Source: Labilibaculum euxinicum
GTDB taxonomy: Bacteria > Bacteroidota > Bacteroidia > Bacteroidales > Marinifilaceae
Direction: 5' to 3'
DNA length: 64,000 nucleotides
Assembly: GCF_009795715.1 (NCBI RefSeq)
Contig: NZ_WTCR01000003.1
Span: 392,312 to 456,311, forward strand
The first letter of the stretch is position 1. Every line of letters starts with the position of its first letter. The notes beneath the pieces are model-generated. The model saw only the letters and a program-made list of their open reading frames with translations. It did no database searches and was not told the origin of the DNA. The position numbers were made by a program, and so were the translations under genes. Shown here one piece after another: positions 53,149-61,943 of this stretch.

Positions 53149-54366
53149 ATGATGAAAATTAAATTCCTTAGCGTATTGCTTTTAGCTACAGGCATGTTAC
53201 TGTCTACCACAGTTAAAGCAGAGAAAAAAGAAAAAGAGGAGAAGAAAGAAGGTTATGTTTTTACTGATGTTAAAAGATTACCTGCTACTTCTGTAAAAAA
53301 TCAACACAGATCTGGTACCTGCTGGTCATTTTCAGGATTATCATTTATCGAATCAGAAATGATTAGAATGGGAAAACCAGAAACTGATTTGTCGGAAATG
53401 TTTGTGGTTTATAACTGTTATTCAGATAAATCGATTAAGCATGTAAGATTAAATGGCAAATTTAACTTTGGTGGCGGAGGTGCATTTCACGATGTAACTT
53501 ATGTGATGAAAAATTATGGTATTGTTCCAGAGAGTGTTTACCAAGGCTTAAATTATGGTGAAGAAGGACACACTCATGGAGAGTTGGATGTTGTTTTGAA
53601 TGATTATGTTGAGGCGGTTATTAAAAATAAAAACAAAAAACTTACGCCGGTTTGGCACAAAGGATTTGATGGAATATTGGATGCTTATTTAGGAGAACTT
53701 CCTACCAAGTTCGATTATGAAGGAAAGGAATATACTCCAAAATCATTTGCCAAGGACTTTGTTGGTGTGAATCCTGATGATTATATCGAAATAACTTCTT
53801 ATACTCACCATCCTTTTTATGAGAAATTTATTATTGAGGTGCCTGATAACTGGTTATGGAATGAGGTATACAATGTACCAATGAATGAGATGATGGAAAT
53901 CATGGAAGGTGCAATTAGGAAAGGTTACACAATTGGTTGGGCTTCTGATGTAAGTGAAAAAGGTTTTGCATACCGAAAAGGTGTTGCAATTGTTCCGGGG
54001 GTAGATACAAAGAACATGACTGATTCGGAGATTTCTAAATGGGAAAATCTTTCGAAAAAAGAAAAAGATGATAAATTATTTGATTTTGACGAGCCTGGTA
54101 CTGAAAAAGTAATTACTCAGGAAATGCGTCAGGAAGCGTTCGATAATTACAACACTACTGATGATCATGGAATGCATATTGTTGGGATTGCCAAAGATCA
54201 AAAAGACAACAAATATTTCATTGTGAAGAACTCATGGGGTATTGATAATAATCCTTACGATGGGTATTTTTATGCTTCTTATCCGTTTGTTGCGTATAAA
54301 ACAATGTCTTTTATGATTCATAAAGATGCATTGACGAAAGAAATGAAAAAGAAATTGGGCTTGTAA
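53149..54366 (+). CDS. Exported C1B (bleomycin hydrolase / aminopeptidase C-like) cysteine peptidase
   Basis: The 405-residue protein has a signal peptide (MKIKFLSVLLLATGMLLSTTVKA), so unlike cytoplasmic PepC it is exported. The catalytic Cys is in KNQHRSGTCWSFSGLSFIESE, with Gln of the oxyanion hole just before it. The catalytic His is in DDHGMHIVGIAKD and the Asn in YFIVKNSWGID, all intact. The insert between Cys and His (about 250 residues) matches the C1B group. It probably trims peptides in the periplasm or at the surface. The frame extends to a TTG at 53086, but the promoter lies in that extension. Either of two tandem ATGs (53149, 53152) can start it. Confidence 0.88.
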   Translation: MMKIKFLSVLLLATGMLLSTTVKAEKKEKEEKKEGYVFTDVKRLPATSVKNQHRSGTCWSFSGLSFIESEMIRMGKPETDLSEMFVVYNCYSDKSIKHVRLNGKFNFGGGGAFHDVTYVMKNYGIVPESVYQGLNYGEEGHTHGELDVVLNDYVEAVIKNKNKKLTPVWHKGFDGILDAYLGELPTKFDYEGKEYTPKSFAKDFVGVNPDDYIEITSYTHHPFYEKFIIEVPDNWLWNEVYNVPMNEMMEIMEGAIRKGYTIGWASDVSEKGFAYRKGVAIVPGVDTKNMTDSEISKWENLSKKEKDDKLFDFDEPGTEKVITQEMRQEAFDNYNTTDDHGMHIVGIAKDQKDNKYFIVKNSWGIDNNPYDGYFYASYPFVAYKTMSFMIHKDALTKEMKKKLGL

Positions 54367-54389
54367 TTGCCTAATAATTATAATATTTG

Positions 54390-54420
54390 AACCCCGGTCA
54401 ATTGGCCGGGGTTTTTGTTT
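54390..54420 (+). terminator. Intrinsic terminator after the C1B peptidase gene
   Basis: AACCCCGG (54390-54397) pairs with CCGGGGTT (54406-54413), followed by a T-rich tract. Confidence 0.9.
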
Positions 54421-54555
54421 TTTACATCTTTGTAGACCATTTGTTTTATATGAATGCTAATATTCTTTATCTTAGTGGCTGTTTATTACTGATAAATGAA
54501 ATAAAAATCCACGTTTAACGGGATTTATAATAACTTGAATGTAAAGATATTAATT

Positions 54556-55137
54556 ATGAAAAAGATTTTTTTAGTTGCAGTAATCTGTATGTTTTCAAGC
54601 GCATTGTTCGCACAATTATCTTCGCCGGTAAATTTTGGTTTACACGCAGGATTGGTTAGCACCAAAGCTGATACTGATATGGGAGGGGTATCAGGAATTA
54701 AAGAAAAAGCCGATAACGGAATGATGCTTGGAGCATTTTTACGAATTAATTTGAATAAATGGTATGTACAGCCAGAGTTGAATTATGTGTCCAGAAAATC
54801 TCAACTTGATATTCCTGGAGAATCGTATGATATTAAAACGAAGAGTTTGGATATACCTATGTTATTGGGTTACAAAATTGTAAAATTGCCAGCATTCAAA
54901 TTAAGAGCATTTGCTGGACCTGTTGCATCTTTTAAAATTGACGATAGTCTTAAAAGTAGCGTAGAAGGAAAATTAGATGGAGATTTTAAAGGTGCTGTTT
55001 GGAATGCAAAATTTGGTGCCGGTGTTGATGTTTGGAAATTAACTTTGGATGTTGATTATGAAGTTGGTTTTTCTGATGTTGCGAATGACCTAAAGCAAAA
55101 TATGGTAAATGTAACTTTAGGATTTAAAATCTTCTAA
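54556..55137 (+). CDS. Small outer-membrane beta-barrel protein (PorT-like family)
   Basis: The 193-residue protein has a signal peptide (MKKIFLVAVICMFSSALFA) and alternating hydrophobic strands typical of an eight-strand barrel: VNFGLHAGLVSTKA, MLGAFLRINLNKWYVQPELNYVSRKS, LDIPMLLGYKIVKL, LRAFAGPVASFKI, and the closing NMVNVTLGFKIF with terminal Phe. Function is unknown. The frame opens at a TTG (54535); the ATG at 54556 begins the signal peptide. It lies between two terminators and is monocistronic. Confidence 0.85.
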   Translation: MKKIFLVAVICMFSSALFAQLSSPVNFGLHAGLVSTKADTDMGGVSGIKEKADNGMMLGAFLRINLNKWYVQPELNYVSRKSQLDIPGESYDIKTKSLDIPMLLGYKIVKLPAFKLRAFAGPVASFKIDDSLKSSVEGKLDGDFKGAVWNAKFGAGVDVWKLTLDVDYEVGFSDVANDLKQNMVNVTLGFKIF

Positions 55138-55157
55138 ATTACTTTATTAATGATATT

Positions 55158-55191
55158 AAAAACTGCTGATTTTGATCAGCAGTTTTTTTTT
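55158..55191 (+). terminator. Intrinsic terminator after the barrel gene
   Basis: AACTGCTGAT (55161-55170) pairs with ATCAGCAGTT (55175-55184), TTTG loop, followed by Ts to 55191; flanking A and T bases extend the stem. Confidence 0.92.
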
Positions 55192-55260
55192 GTGCTGAAT
55201 ATTTTTTGTAATTGCTATATTTACGTTTCTTCTAATCTTCGTTTAAAACAAATTTCAGTC

Positions 55261-56448
55261 ATGTTACTAAGTCCCGAAAAAAAGTTAGACCTTCTAAGAG
55301 TTCTGGATTTCCTTGCAGAACAGGATGTTGCATCTTTTCAGTTTTTAGCTGGGATTGTGAACGAAGTTAATTTTGCGAAAGGGGAAACGATATTTTCAAA
55401 AGGGGATTTGGGGGGAGCCGTATTTATTATTGCAAAAGGCTGTGTTCAGATTCATGACGAAGGGCATATTTTTATTGAGCTGAAGGAAGGGAAAAGTTTT
55501 GGTGAGTATGCATTGATAAAAACAGAAACACGTTCGGCTTCTGCAAGTGCCAAAAGCGATTCTGTACTTCTTCGAATTACCGATGATCATATTCAGTTGC
55601 TTGAAGAAGAATTTGATGTTCGGATAATTGATACCATTCTTAATCCTCTTCGGAACATTCGGAAAAGAATGGTGGTAAAAGATCTTCTTGAGGAAGAATT
55701 AACTCAACAAAAGGCTACCATCGAAAAACAGCGGAAAGAATTGGAGAGTTTGAATGCTACCAAAGACAAATTTTTCTCCATTATTGCTCACGACCTAAAA
55801 AATCCATTTGCTTCACTAATTGGAGCTTCCGATTTACTGGTCGAAAATGCTGATGAATTGTCTCAGGAACAAGTAAAAACTTTCTCCGGAATTATCAACA
55901 AGTCTGCTCGTCAGGCTTTTCGTTTATTAGAAAATTTGTTAACCTGGTCGCGAATGCAGACTGGTGCCATCGCATGGAAACCGAAAGAAATAGATTTATG
56001 GGATTTGGTGAACGAGGTTGTGATTTTGCATACCGGGAGCGCAGAAAATAAGGAGATCAATATAGAAGCAGTAATTGATGAGGATTTAAGAATTCCAGCT
56101 GATCCTAACATGATAAATACCGTTGTTCGTAATTTGGTATCCAATGCCATTAAATTTACTCCAAGAGGTGGCAGTATCACTGTTTCATCACATGTTACGC
56201 CTAATAAGGTTGAGATTTGGGTAACTGATACAGGTATTGGAATTGATTCTGAGGGAAAGAAAAAACTATTTCGAATTGATGAACAATTGATGAAATCGGG
56301 TACTGAAAATGAAACAGGAACAGGATTGGGGCTGATATTGTGCAAAGAATTTATTGAAATGCACAATGGGAACATTTGGGTAGAAAGTGAACCGGGGAAA
56401 GGTAGTTCTTTTAAGTTTTCGCTTCCTGTATCTTTATCTTCTTTATAA
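55261..56448 (+). CDS. Histidine kinase with N-terminal cyclic-nucleotide-binding domain
   Basis: The 395-residue soluble protein has a CAP-like cNMP-binding domain (about 15-130): INEV-type entry, GETIFSKGDLGGAVFIIAKGCVQIHDEG, and the phosphate-binding cassette FGEYALIKTETRSASASA with conserved Glu and Arg. A coiled coil (about 140-165) links it to HisKA, with His177 in FFSIIAHDLKNPFASLIGASDLL. The ATPase domain (about 270-395) has NAIKFTPRGG, VTDTGIGID, and ETGTGLGLILCKEF. It should phosphorylate a response regulator in response to cNMP or another ligand; no receiver gene is adjacent. The frame can be extended to 55150, but that extension overlaps the previous terminator; the ATG at 55261 is the start. 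Confidence 0.9.
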   Translation: MLLSPEKKLDLLRVLDFLAEQDVASFQFLAGIVNEVNFAKGETIFSKGDLGGAVFIIAKGCVQIHDEGHIFIELKEGKSFGEYALIKTETRSASASAKSDSVLLRITDDHIQLLEEEFDVRIIDTILNPLRNIRKRMVVKDLLEEELTQQKATIEKQRKELESLNATKDKFFSIIAHDLKNPFASLIGASDLLVENADELSQEQVKTFSGIINKSARQAFRLLENLLTWSRMQTGAIAWKPKEIDLWDLVNEVVILHTGSAENKEINIEAVIDEDLRIPADPNMINTVVRNLVSNAIKFTPRGGSITVSSHVTPNKVEIWVTDTGIGIDSEGKKKLFRIDEQLMKSGTENETGTGLGLILCKEFIEMHNGNIWVESEPGKGSSFKFSLPVSLSSL

Positions 56449-56549
56449 TAACCTCTTAAAACATTTCACGTAACATCTGTTTGTATTCTTTATTTGAGTT
56501 GCATTGTTATACTTTAGGGCTTTCTTATTCTCTTAGTAAAGATTCTTGT

Positions 56550-58949
56550 ATGAAGTATTTAAAGTACATCTTCTTTTTATTGTTTTTGTTTGCATCGATT
56601 AATGCTTATTCGATTGAACGAAAGAAAATTCTTGTTTTGCATTCTTATCATCAAGGCTTAAAATGGACTGAGAATGTTAATATTGGAATCCGGGAGGTGA
56701 TGGATTCGTTAGGGAATAAGTTTGAACTGGACTATGAATACATGGATACCAAAAGGAATTCTTCCAAAGAGTATCTCGATAAAATAACTGAGCTTTACGA
56801 TTTAAAATTACAGCGCGAAAAGTATGATGCAATTATCGTTTCAGATAATAATGCTTTGTCTTTTGTGAAAGAGAATAGAGAAAAGTTCTTCAAAAATACC
56901 CCCATTGTATTTTGTGGCATTAATCATTTTAAAGACGAAATGATTGAGGGATTAAATAATATTACAGGTGTTGCAGAAGAGGTTGACTGGGATGGGGCTA
57001 TTGATTTGATTCTAAGAACCCGTCCCAATACAAAACACCTTGTTGTTATTAATGATGATAAAACCACTACGGCCAGATTAAATAAGCTTACTCTGCTCGA
57101 TTTGGAAAAAAAATACGAGTCGAAACTACAGTTTACTTATTTCGAGGATCAGACTGTTGATGAGTTGGAGGAAAATGTTCGTAGCATTAAAGGAGACACG
57201 TGTATTTTACTTTTGACATTTAATAAGGATAAAAAAGGCAGGTTTATCAGTTTTCAGGATAATTTAGATTTATTCGTTCCTCAAAGTAAAGTGCCGGTGT
57301 TTATTACCTGGGCTTTTCTGATTAACGATGGTGTTGTTGGTGGAAAGGTTGTTAGCGGACGTCTTCATGGAAAAATGGCTGCCACTATGATTGATCAGAT
57401 TGTTTCGGGAATACCTGCCGACTCAATTCCTGTTTATCGTAAGCCATTGGATAAGTATGTTGTTAATTATAATGAAATTAAGCGTTTCGGGATTAGTGAG
57501 AAGCTGCTTCCTGATAAAACATTACTGGTAAATGCACCTCAGTCTTTTTATAGTGAGAATAAAGAATGGATTCATTTAATTGGTGGGATTACATTTCTGG
57601 CAGCACTTATTATTTTGGTTTTATCAAGAGCTATTTTAAGACGAATTAGGGCTGAAAAAGCTTTAATTATTGAGCAAAACCGCTTGAAAATATCCGTAAA
57701 GCATGAGCGTTTAATTGGTTTAAAAGGACGTTTATTGAATGCATCCGAAGATTTTAAGAGCGTACTGGATGATGTTTTGAAATTGATGACCGACGAATTG
57801 AATGTAGCAAGAATAAGTCTTTATTCGTTAAAAGATTCAACCAATACCGGAGTTAAAATTAAAAGCAGGATCTCTTTAAAAGGGAAAAATATAAAGGATG
57901 TTAATCAGTTCTATTTTTCCGAAATTGATGAAATTATTTCACGGGTTAAAATGAATAAAAGTATTGTATCCCGCGATTTGTCAAATTTAACACAGAAAGA
58001 ACAGGAATATTATAGCAGAAGAAATATTGGCGCTGTTGTTTTGCTTCCGGTAATGGTTGAAAATGAAGTGGTAGGTTTAATGGGATTTGCTCAAAATAAA
58101 GCTCATAGCTGGACCCGGGACGAGATTAGTATCTTTTTTTCGACTGTAAATATGATTGCGAATGCCTGGGAACGGAATTCTTTAATGAATGATAGAATTG
58201 AGGCAGAACAAAAGAATGTCGAAGCCTTAAGAATGCTGGAGCAGTCATCACGACTGGCTTCCATTGGTGTAATGGCTGCGGGAATAACACATGAAATTAA
58301 TCAGCCCTTAAACACAATTAAAATAACTGCGGACAGTGTATTGTTTTGGCAAAAAAGAAATCCGGGACAGCTGCCTGAGATGTTTACAAGAAAAATTCAA
58401 ACTATTTCTGAGGGAACATCAAGAATTGATTCCATAATTAAGCACATGCGGACTTTTTGGGAGAAGCCTCACATTTCAGAGGAAGAGATTGTTGATATGG
58501 TGGAAGGTGTAAACCGGTCTTTATCCTTGGTAAAAAGGCAGGTGTCGGATCATAGCATCGAATTAATGGATAATCTGCCAAAGAATGCAGTAAATGTGTA
58601 CGCAAATTACATTCAATTTGAACAGATTGTAGTCAACCTGATTGTAAATTCAATTCACTCTTTGGATAAAGTTCAGAAAGAGAATAAAAAAATTAAATTG
58701 AATGTTTATCAGGATTCTAAGCATGGAGTTTTGGAGATTCATGATAATGGAACAGGCATTGAATCAAGCATTCGAGAGAAAATATATGATCCTTTGTTTA
58801 CAACCAAAGGAAATGAAAGCGGCAGTGGCTTAGGGATGGCGATCGTAAAAACATTTATTGATCGATTTCAGGGAGAAATATCAGATTACAATAATGAAGA
58901 TGGCGGGGCAAGTTTTATTTTACGTTTTAAATTGAAGGAAAATAGTTAA
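56550..58949 (+). CDS. Membrane sensor histidine kinase with periplasmic ABC-binding-protein-like domain and GAF domain
   Basis: The 799-residue kinase starts with a signal/anchor helix (MKYLKYIFFLLFLFASINAYS). A periplasmic domain of the ABC-substrate-binding (TrpX/BmpA-like) fold follows (about 25-330, ILVLHSYHQGLKWTENVNIGIREVM, DAIIVSDNNALSFVKENR, FLINDGVVGGKVVSG). One membrane helix lies at about 343-362. A GAF domain covers about 400-550. HisKA has His581 in IGVMAAGITHEINQPLNTIK, and the ATPase has VNLIVNSIHSLD, HDNGTGI and GSGLGMAIVKTF. The NtrB-like HEINQPL box agrees with the NtrC-type regulator gene 64 bp downstream. The frame opens 23 codons earlier, but the signal helix starts at 56550. 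The ligand is unknown. Confidence 0.92.
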   Translation: MKYLKYIFFLLFLFASINAYSIERKKILVLHSYHQGLKWTENVNIGIREVMDSLGNKFELDYEYMDTKRNSSKEYLDKITELYDLKLQREKYDAIIVSDNNALSFVKENREKFFKNTPIVFCGINHFKDEMIEGLNNITGVAEEVDWDGAIDLILRTRPNTKHLVVINDDKTTTARLNKLTLLDLEKKYESKLQFTYFEDQTVDELEENVRSIKGDTCILLLTFNKDKKGRFISFQDNLDLFVPQSKVPVFITWAFLINDGVVGGKVVSGRLHGKMAATMIDQIVSGIPADSIPVYRKPLDKYVVNYNEIKRFGISEKLLPDKTLLVNAPQSFYSENKEWIHLIGGITFLAALIILVLSRAILRRIRAEKALIIEQNRLKISVKHERLIGLKGRLLNASEDFKSVLDDVLKLMTDELNVARISLYSLKDSTNTGVKIKSRISLKGKNIKDVNQFYFSEIDEIISRVKMNKSIVSRDLSNLTQKEQEYYSRRNIGAVVLLPVMVENEVVGLMGFAQNKAHSWTRDEISIFFSTVNMIANAWERNSLMNDRIEAEQKNVEALRMLEQSSRLASIGVMAAGITHEINQPLNTIKITADSVLFWQKRNPGQLPEMFTRKIQTISEGTSRIDSIIKHMRTFWEKPHISEEEIVDMVEGVNRSLSLVKRQVSDHSIELMDNLPKNAVNVYANYIQFEQIVVNLIVNSIHSLDKVQKENKKIKLNVYQDSKHGVLEIHDNGTGIESSIREKIYDPLFTTKGNESGSGLGMAIVKTFIDRFQGEISDYNNEDGGASFILRFKLKENS

Positions 58950-59013
58950 AGCTGTAGAGTGAAGATTGATTGGCAAAGAGGAGAGTACTGTAAAAAATAA
59001 AATCAGAAAGAAA

Positions 59014-60459
59014 ATGAAAATTCTTATTGTTGATGATGACATATCGAGTGGAACGGCAGTTGCTGAATTTATTGAGGAGCAATTGGCTTATTCTATTCAT
59101 CTGTGTCATAATGGCGAAGAGGCATATAATTCTTTGAAGAATGAGGATTTTCAGATGGTTATTTCAGATCTGAGAATGCCTGGAATTTCAGGTTTGGATT
59201 TGCTGAAAAAAATAAAGCTTTTACCCAAAGGGGATGAAATTGAGGTCGTAATTATGACTGGTTTTGGTGATATGGAAAGTTCCATTGAAGCATTACGAGG
59301 CGGAGCATATGATTATCTGTTAAAACCGGTTAATATCGAAGAATTAGCTATTTTAATTGAGCGGGTTGCCGAGAAAATTCAATTGAAAGGCGAGAACAAG
59401 GATCTTAAAGAAAATATAAAACAAACAATCTCTCACGTTAGGAGAGAGGAAGCCGAGCGAATTCAATATTACGAAACTACCATTCGTGAGATTACAAGCG
59501 TTGGTAAAATTGGTGTTTTTTCGGATGTTATGCGGGGAGTGGTGCGTATGGCAGAGCAATTTCATGAAGATCGTTCGGTGCCGGTTTTAATTGAAGGAGA
59601 AACAGGAACAGGGAAAGAGGTTGTTGCGCGTTTGGTTCATTTCGGAAAATCGAGCGATGTTACAAAGCCATTTATTTCGATCAATTGTTCGGCAATTTCA
59701 CCTGCACTATTTGAAAGTGAATTGTTTGGGTACGACGAAGGAGCTTTTACAGGCGCTCGTAAAGAGGGAAAGCCCGGCAAGCTGGAGTTGGCACAGGGAG
59801 GAACTTTGTTTTTAGATGAAATTGGTGAAATGCCATTGGATATGCAGCCTAAATTATTGCGCGTACTGCAACAGAGAGAAATGTATCGGGTTGGTGGAAG
59901 CAAACCTATTGAATTGGATGTTAGAGTAATTTTTGCCACCAACAGGAATCTAAAAGAAATGGTGGCCGAAAAAACATTTAGAAGTGATTTGTATTATCGT
60001 TTAAATACCGGACGATTGTATATTCCTCCTTTGCGGGAAAGAAAAGAAGCAATCTTATCTTTTTCTCAAATTTTTTTAGATCAGTACTCGAAGAAGCGGA
60101 ACCGAAAGTTTAGATTCATAAGTAAGGATGCTAAAAAATTGATGCAGGATTATGCATGGCCAGGTAATATCAGGGAACTGAAAAATACAATTGAGAGGGC
60201 AACTTTACTTTATAATGATTTAGAATTAAAGCCCGAACACCTGAGGTTTTTGCAGGCTGATGATAATGAATTTGAACCTACAGAACAGCCAATTGTTTTG
60301 GGGCGCATTGTTTTACCCGATGATGAATTACGGATTGAACAATTAGAACTTGAAATTGTTAGGAAAGCATTAAAAAAGTTCGATGATAATAAATCAAAAA
60401 CAGCTGAATATTTGGGAATCACCAGAAGTGCACTTCGCAGTAGAATGAATAAATTATAA
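59014..60459 (+). CDS. Sigma-54-dependent NtrC-type response regulator
   Basis: The 481-residue regulator has a receiver domain (1-120; VDDD at 6-9, phospho-acceptor Asp52 in ISDLRMP, Lys in LLKPVN). The AAA+ domain (about 165-400) has Walker A GETGTGKE and an intact sigma-54 contact loop GAFTGA (in YDEGAFTGARKEGKPG), Walker B TLFLDEIGEMP, and the arginine finger region. A Fis-type helix-turn-helix closes the chain (KALKKFDDNKSKTAEYLGITRSALRSRMNKL). It is the partner of the kinase immediately upstream. A sigma-54 promoter and a palindromic site lie right after it. The chosen ATG starts the canonical KILIVDDD; the frame extends to a TTG at 58966. Confidence 0.95.
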   Translation: MKILIVDDDISSGTAVAEFIEEQLAYSIHLCHNGEEAYNSLKNEDFQMVISDLRMPGISGLDLLKKIKLLPKGDEIEVVIMTGFGDMESSIEALRGGAYDYLLKPVNIEELAILIERVAEKIQLKGENKDLKENIKQTISHVRREEAERIQYYETTIREITSVGKIGVFSDVMRGVVRMAEQFHEDRSVPVLIEGETGTGKEVVARLVHFGKSSDVTKPFISINCSAISPALFESELFGYDEGAFTGARKEGKPGKLELAQGGTLFLDEIGEMPLDMQPKLLRVLQQREMYRVGGSKPIELDVRVIFATNRNLKEMVAEKTFRSDLYYRLNTGRLYIPPLRERKEAILSFSQIFLDQYSKKRNRKFRFISKDAKKLMQDYAWPGNIRELKNTIERATLLYNDLELKPEHLRFLQADDNEFEPTEQPIVLGRIVLPDDELRIEQLELEIVRKALKKFDDNKSKTAEYLGITRSALRSRMNKL

Positions 60460-60633
60460 GTACAGTTGAGGTTCGAATTTATCAGGTATTTTCTTTCCCT
60501 AAACAGCTCGTAATAATTCCATTTCGGGTGTGATTTTTTTCCCCATATGTGTATTTTTTTCACATGCCTTTTGATGATTAAAAGTGTTTGAAATGAGATA
60601 CTTGTTCGTTTTTGAAACAGATTGTATGAAAGC

Positions 60634-60649
60634 TGTTCAAAATTGAACA
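60634..60649 (+). promoter_or_regulatory. Palindromic probable enhancer site for the NtrC-type regulator
   Basis: TGTTCAA-AA-TTGAACA is a perfect 7+7 inverted repeat, centred about 108 bp upstream of the -24 element of the sigma-54 promoter, the usual distance for an enhancer. A degenerate relative (TGTTCG...TTGAAACA) lies at 60603-60619. Binding by the adjacent regulator is inference. Confidence 0.6.
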
Positions 60650-60746
60650 TTACTGGTGTATTTATCAATTCTGCGGATTCTTAGTAAGGAGCTTGTTGTC
60701 AGGGCATTGTGTTTTTGTGCTTATGTGATCTCTATTTTACAGTTTT

Positions 60747-60762
60747 TTGGCATTCCTTTTGC
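60747..60762 (+). promoter_or_regulatory. Sigma-54 (-24/-12) promoter of the LUD gene
   Basis: TTGGCA (60747-60752) and TTGC (60759-60762) place GG and GC exactly 10 bases apart, as required for sigma-54. The predicted start point near 60774 is 26 bases before the ATG at 60800. Confidence 0.75.
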
Positions 60763-60799
60763 GTTTAAACGGCTGATGTTTCATTTAAATCTAAAAGGC

Positions 60800-61315
60800 A
60801 TGGAAGTAAGGACTGATACACAAATTAAGAAGATCAATTTCAGGAGTGATAAGAAGAACCTTTTGGAATCATTTTTATCGGGTTCTAATGATTTAGGCCA
60901 CGAACCGTTAAAAGTGGATTATAAACTTTTTATTGAAGCTGCAAATAAAAAAAACGTTCAGTTTGAATTTATTCGTTTGAAAAGTTTTAATCTGGATAAA
61001 ACATCATTTGATATTAGTAATGCTCAAAATGCGTTACTCGAAGCTGATTATGCTTTGGCAGATTCAGGAATGCTGATTATAGATACCCTGGATCAGGATG
61101 TTTTATTAACCGTTTTTCTGGCAGAAGTACTTCATGTTGTGATACCGGCAAGCAAAATTCTTCATTCAATGGACGATTTTGAATTAATAAAAGGAAAGCG
61201 TGCTATTGAGCTTGGATGTGGAATTGCAAGCGTTTCAGTTTCTTCTTCCGATAAAGGACATCGGTTTTCATCGAAAGTATTACGTACAATGGTTTATGTC
61301 CTCGAAGATATCTAG
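60800..61315 (+). CDS. LUD-domain protein (LutC/YkgG-like)
   Basis: The 171-residue protein resembles the LUD domain of LutC: ALLEADYALADSGMLIIDTLDQDVLLTVFLAEVLHVVIPASKIL corresponds to the glycine-containing core strand and the later strand, and the end is shorter than in classical LutC (about 200-240 residues). LutC takes part with LutA and LutB in L-lactate oxidation; neither partner is in the window, so the role here is uncertain. A frame extension to 60656 looks like a hydrophobic segment but contains the sigma-54 promoter; the ATG at 60800, preceded by AAAAGG, is the likely start. The final residues SSKVLRTMVYVLEDI are not recognised. It is probably the target gene of the two-component system upstream. 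Confidence 0.65.
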   Translation: MEVRTDTQIKKINFRSDKKNLLESFLSGSNDLGHEPLKVDYKLFIEAANKKNVQFEFIRLKSFNLDKTSFDISNAQNALLEADYALADSGMLIIDTLDQDVLLTVFLAEVLHVVIPASKILHSMDDFELIKGKRAIELGCGIASVSVSSSDKGHRFSSKVLRTMVYVLEDI

Positions 61316-61335
61316 AAATTTTATCGATAATATAG

Positions 61336-61362
61336 AGGGGTGGGGAATTCGCCCCTTTTTTT
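61336..61362 (+). terminator. Intrinsic terminator after the LUD gene
   Basis: AGGGG (61336-61340) can pair with CCCCT (61352-61356), or GGGG (61342-61345) with the same C-run, followed by seven Ts. Confidence 0.65.
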
Positions 61363-61546
61363 AGTTGGGGACTTTATTAAGGGAGTCTGCAAAGTTCAGT
61401 TTTATTGTCATTTTGGGACTTGTCGAAGAATTTTTATCTTGAATAACATATGTTTCGTCTTCGCTCCAATAATCATAGTTTTTCATACGAATTGTTTTAT
61501 TATGGGATTTCTATATCAAATTGCAGAATCCTTTCAACGAATGTAA

Positions 61547-61759
61547 TTTAAGGATCTTTTATACAAAGAAGCATTACCTGAACTAGAAAAAATTCCTCAA
61601 CAGAGTGGTATTATTCTATGGATATTGACCAATTTTAGTTTTCCTAGAAGAGAGCTGATTCCTTATCTGGCTGGAAGGAATCGAAAAGGATTAATATCCA
61701 AAAATGGAAATAGAAAGAAAGTGTTTTTTTTACGTTACAACTGTTTTATAAAAAACTAA
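61547..61759 (+). pseudogene. Startless open stretch, possible gene remnant
   Basis: Seventy sense codons without an ATG near the beginning follow an in-frame TAA (61544-61546). They include LPELEKIPQQSGIILWILTN and RRELIPYLAGRNRKGLISK. The codons just before that TAA (61340-61543) are open in the same frame. No family was recognised. It may be a decayed gene or chance. The remaining gap around it (61363-61543 and 61760-61894) holds nothing else recognisable. Confidence 0.2.
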
Positions 61760-61894
61760 AAAAATAGAAGGTGTATTCATTTGTAGGTATGTATAACGAG
61801 AGGTTAGTAATGCCAATTGTACTATTGGCATAAATTATATTTTGGAGCTCTTATCTTTTTAAACTATAATTCTGTATATCAGTATTTATTGTAA

Positions 61895-61930
61895 ATCAAG
61901 AGGCTATCAGTGATGTGACAGCCTCTTGAT
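61895..61930 (-). terminator. Hairpin downstream of the repetitive T9SS protein gene
   Basis: ATCAAGAGGCT (61895-61905) and AGCCTCTTGAT (61920-61930) form an 11-bp perfect stem, 14 bp past the minus-strand stop. T-tracts after it are weak, but position and strength suit a terminator. Confidence 0.5.
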
Positions 61931-61943
61931 AATAATTAGTTGT

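Noticed and set aside
55911..56375. Minus-strand open frame of 154 codons inside the cNMP-kinase gene
   Set aside because: It lies opposite the conserved HisKA and ATPase domains and is a shadow of them.
60656..60799. N-terminal hydrophobic extension of the LUD protein
   Set aside because: It contains the sigma-54 promoter and start region; the hydrophobic look comes from T-rich promoter DNA.
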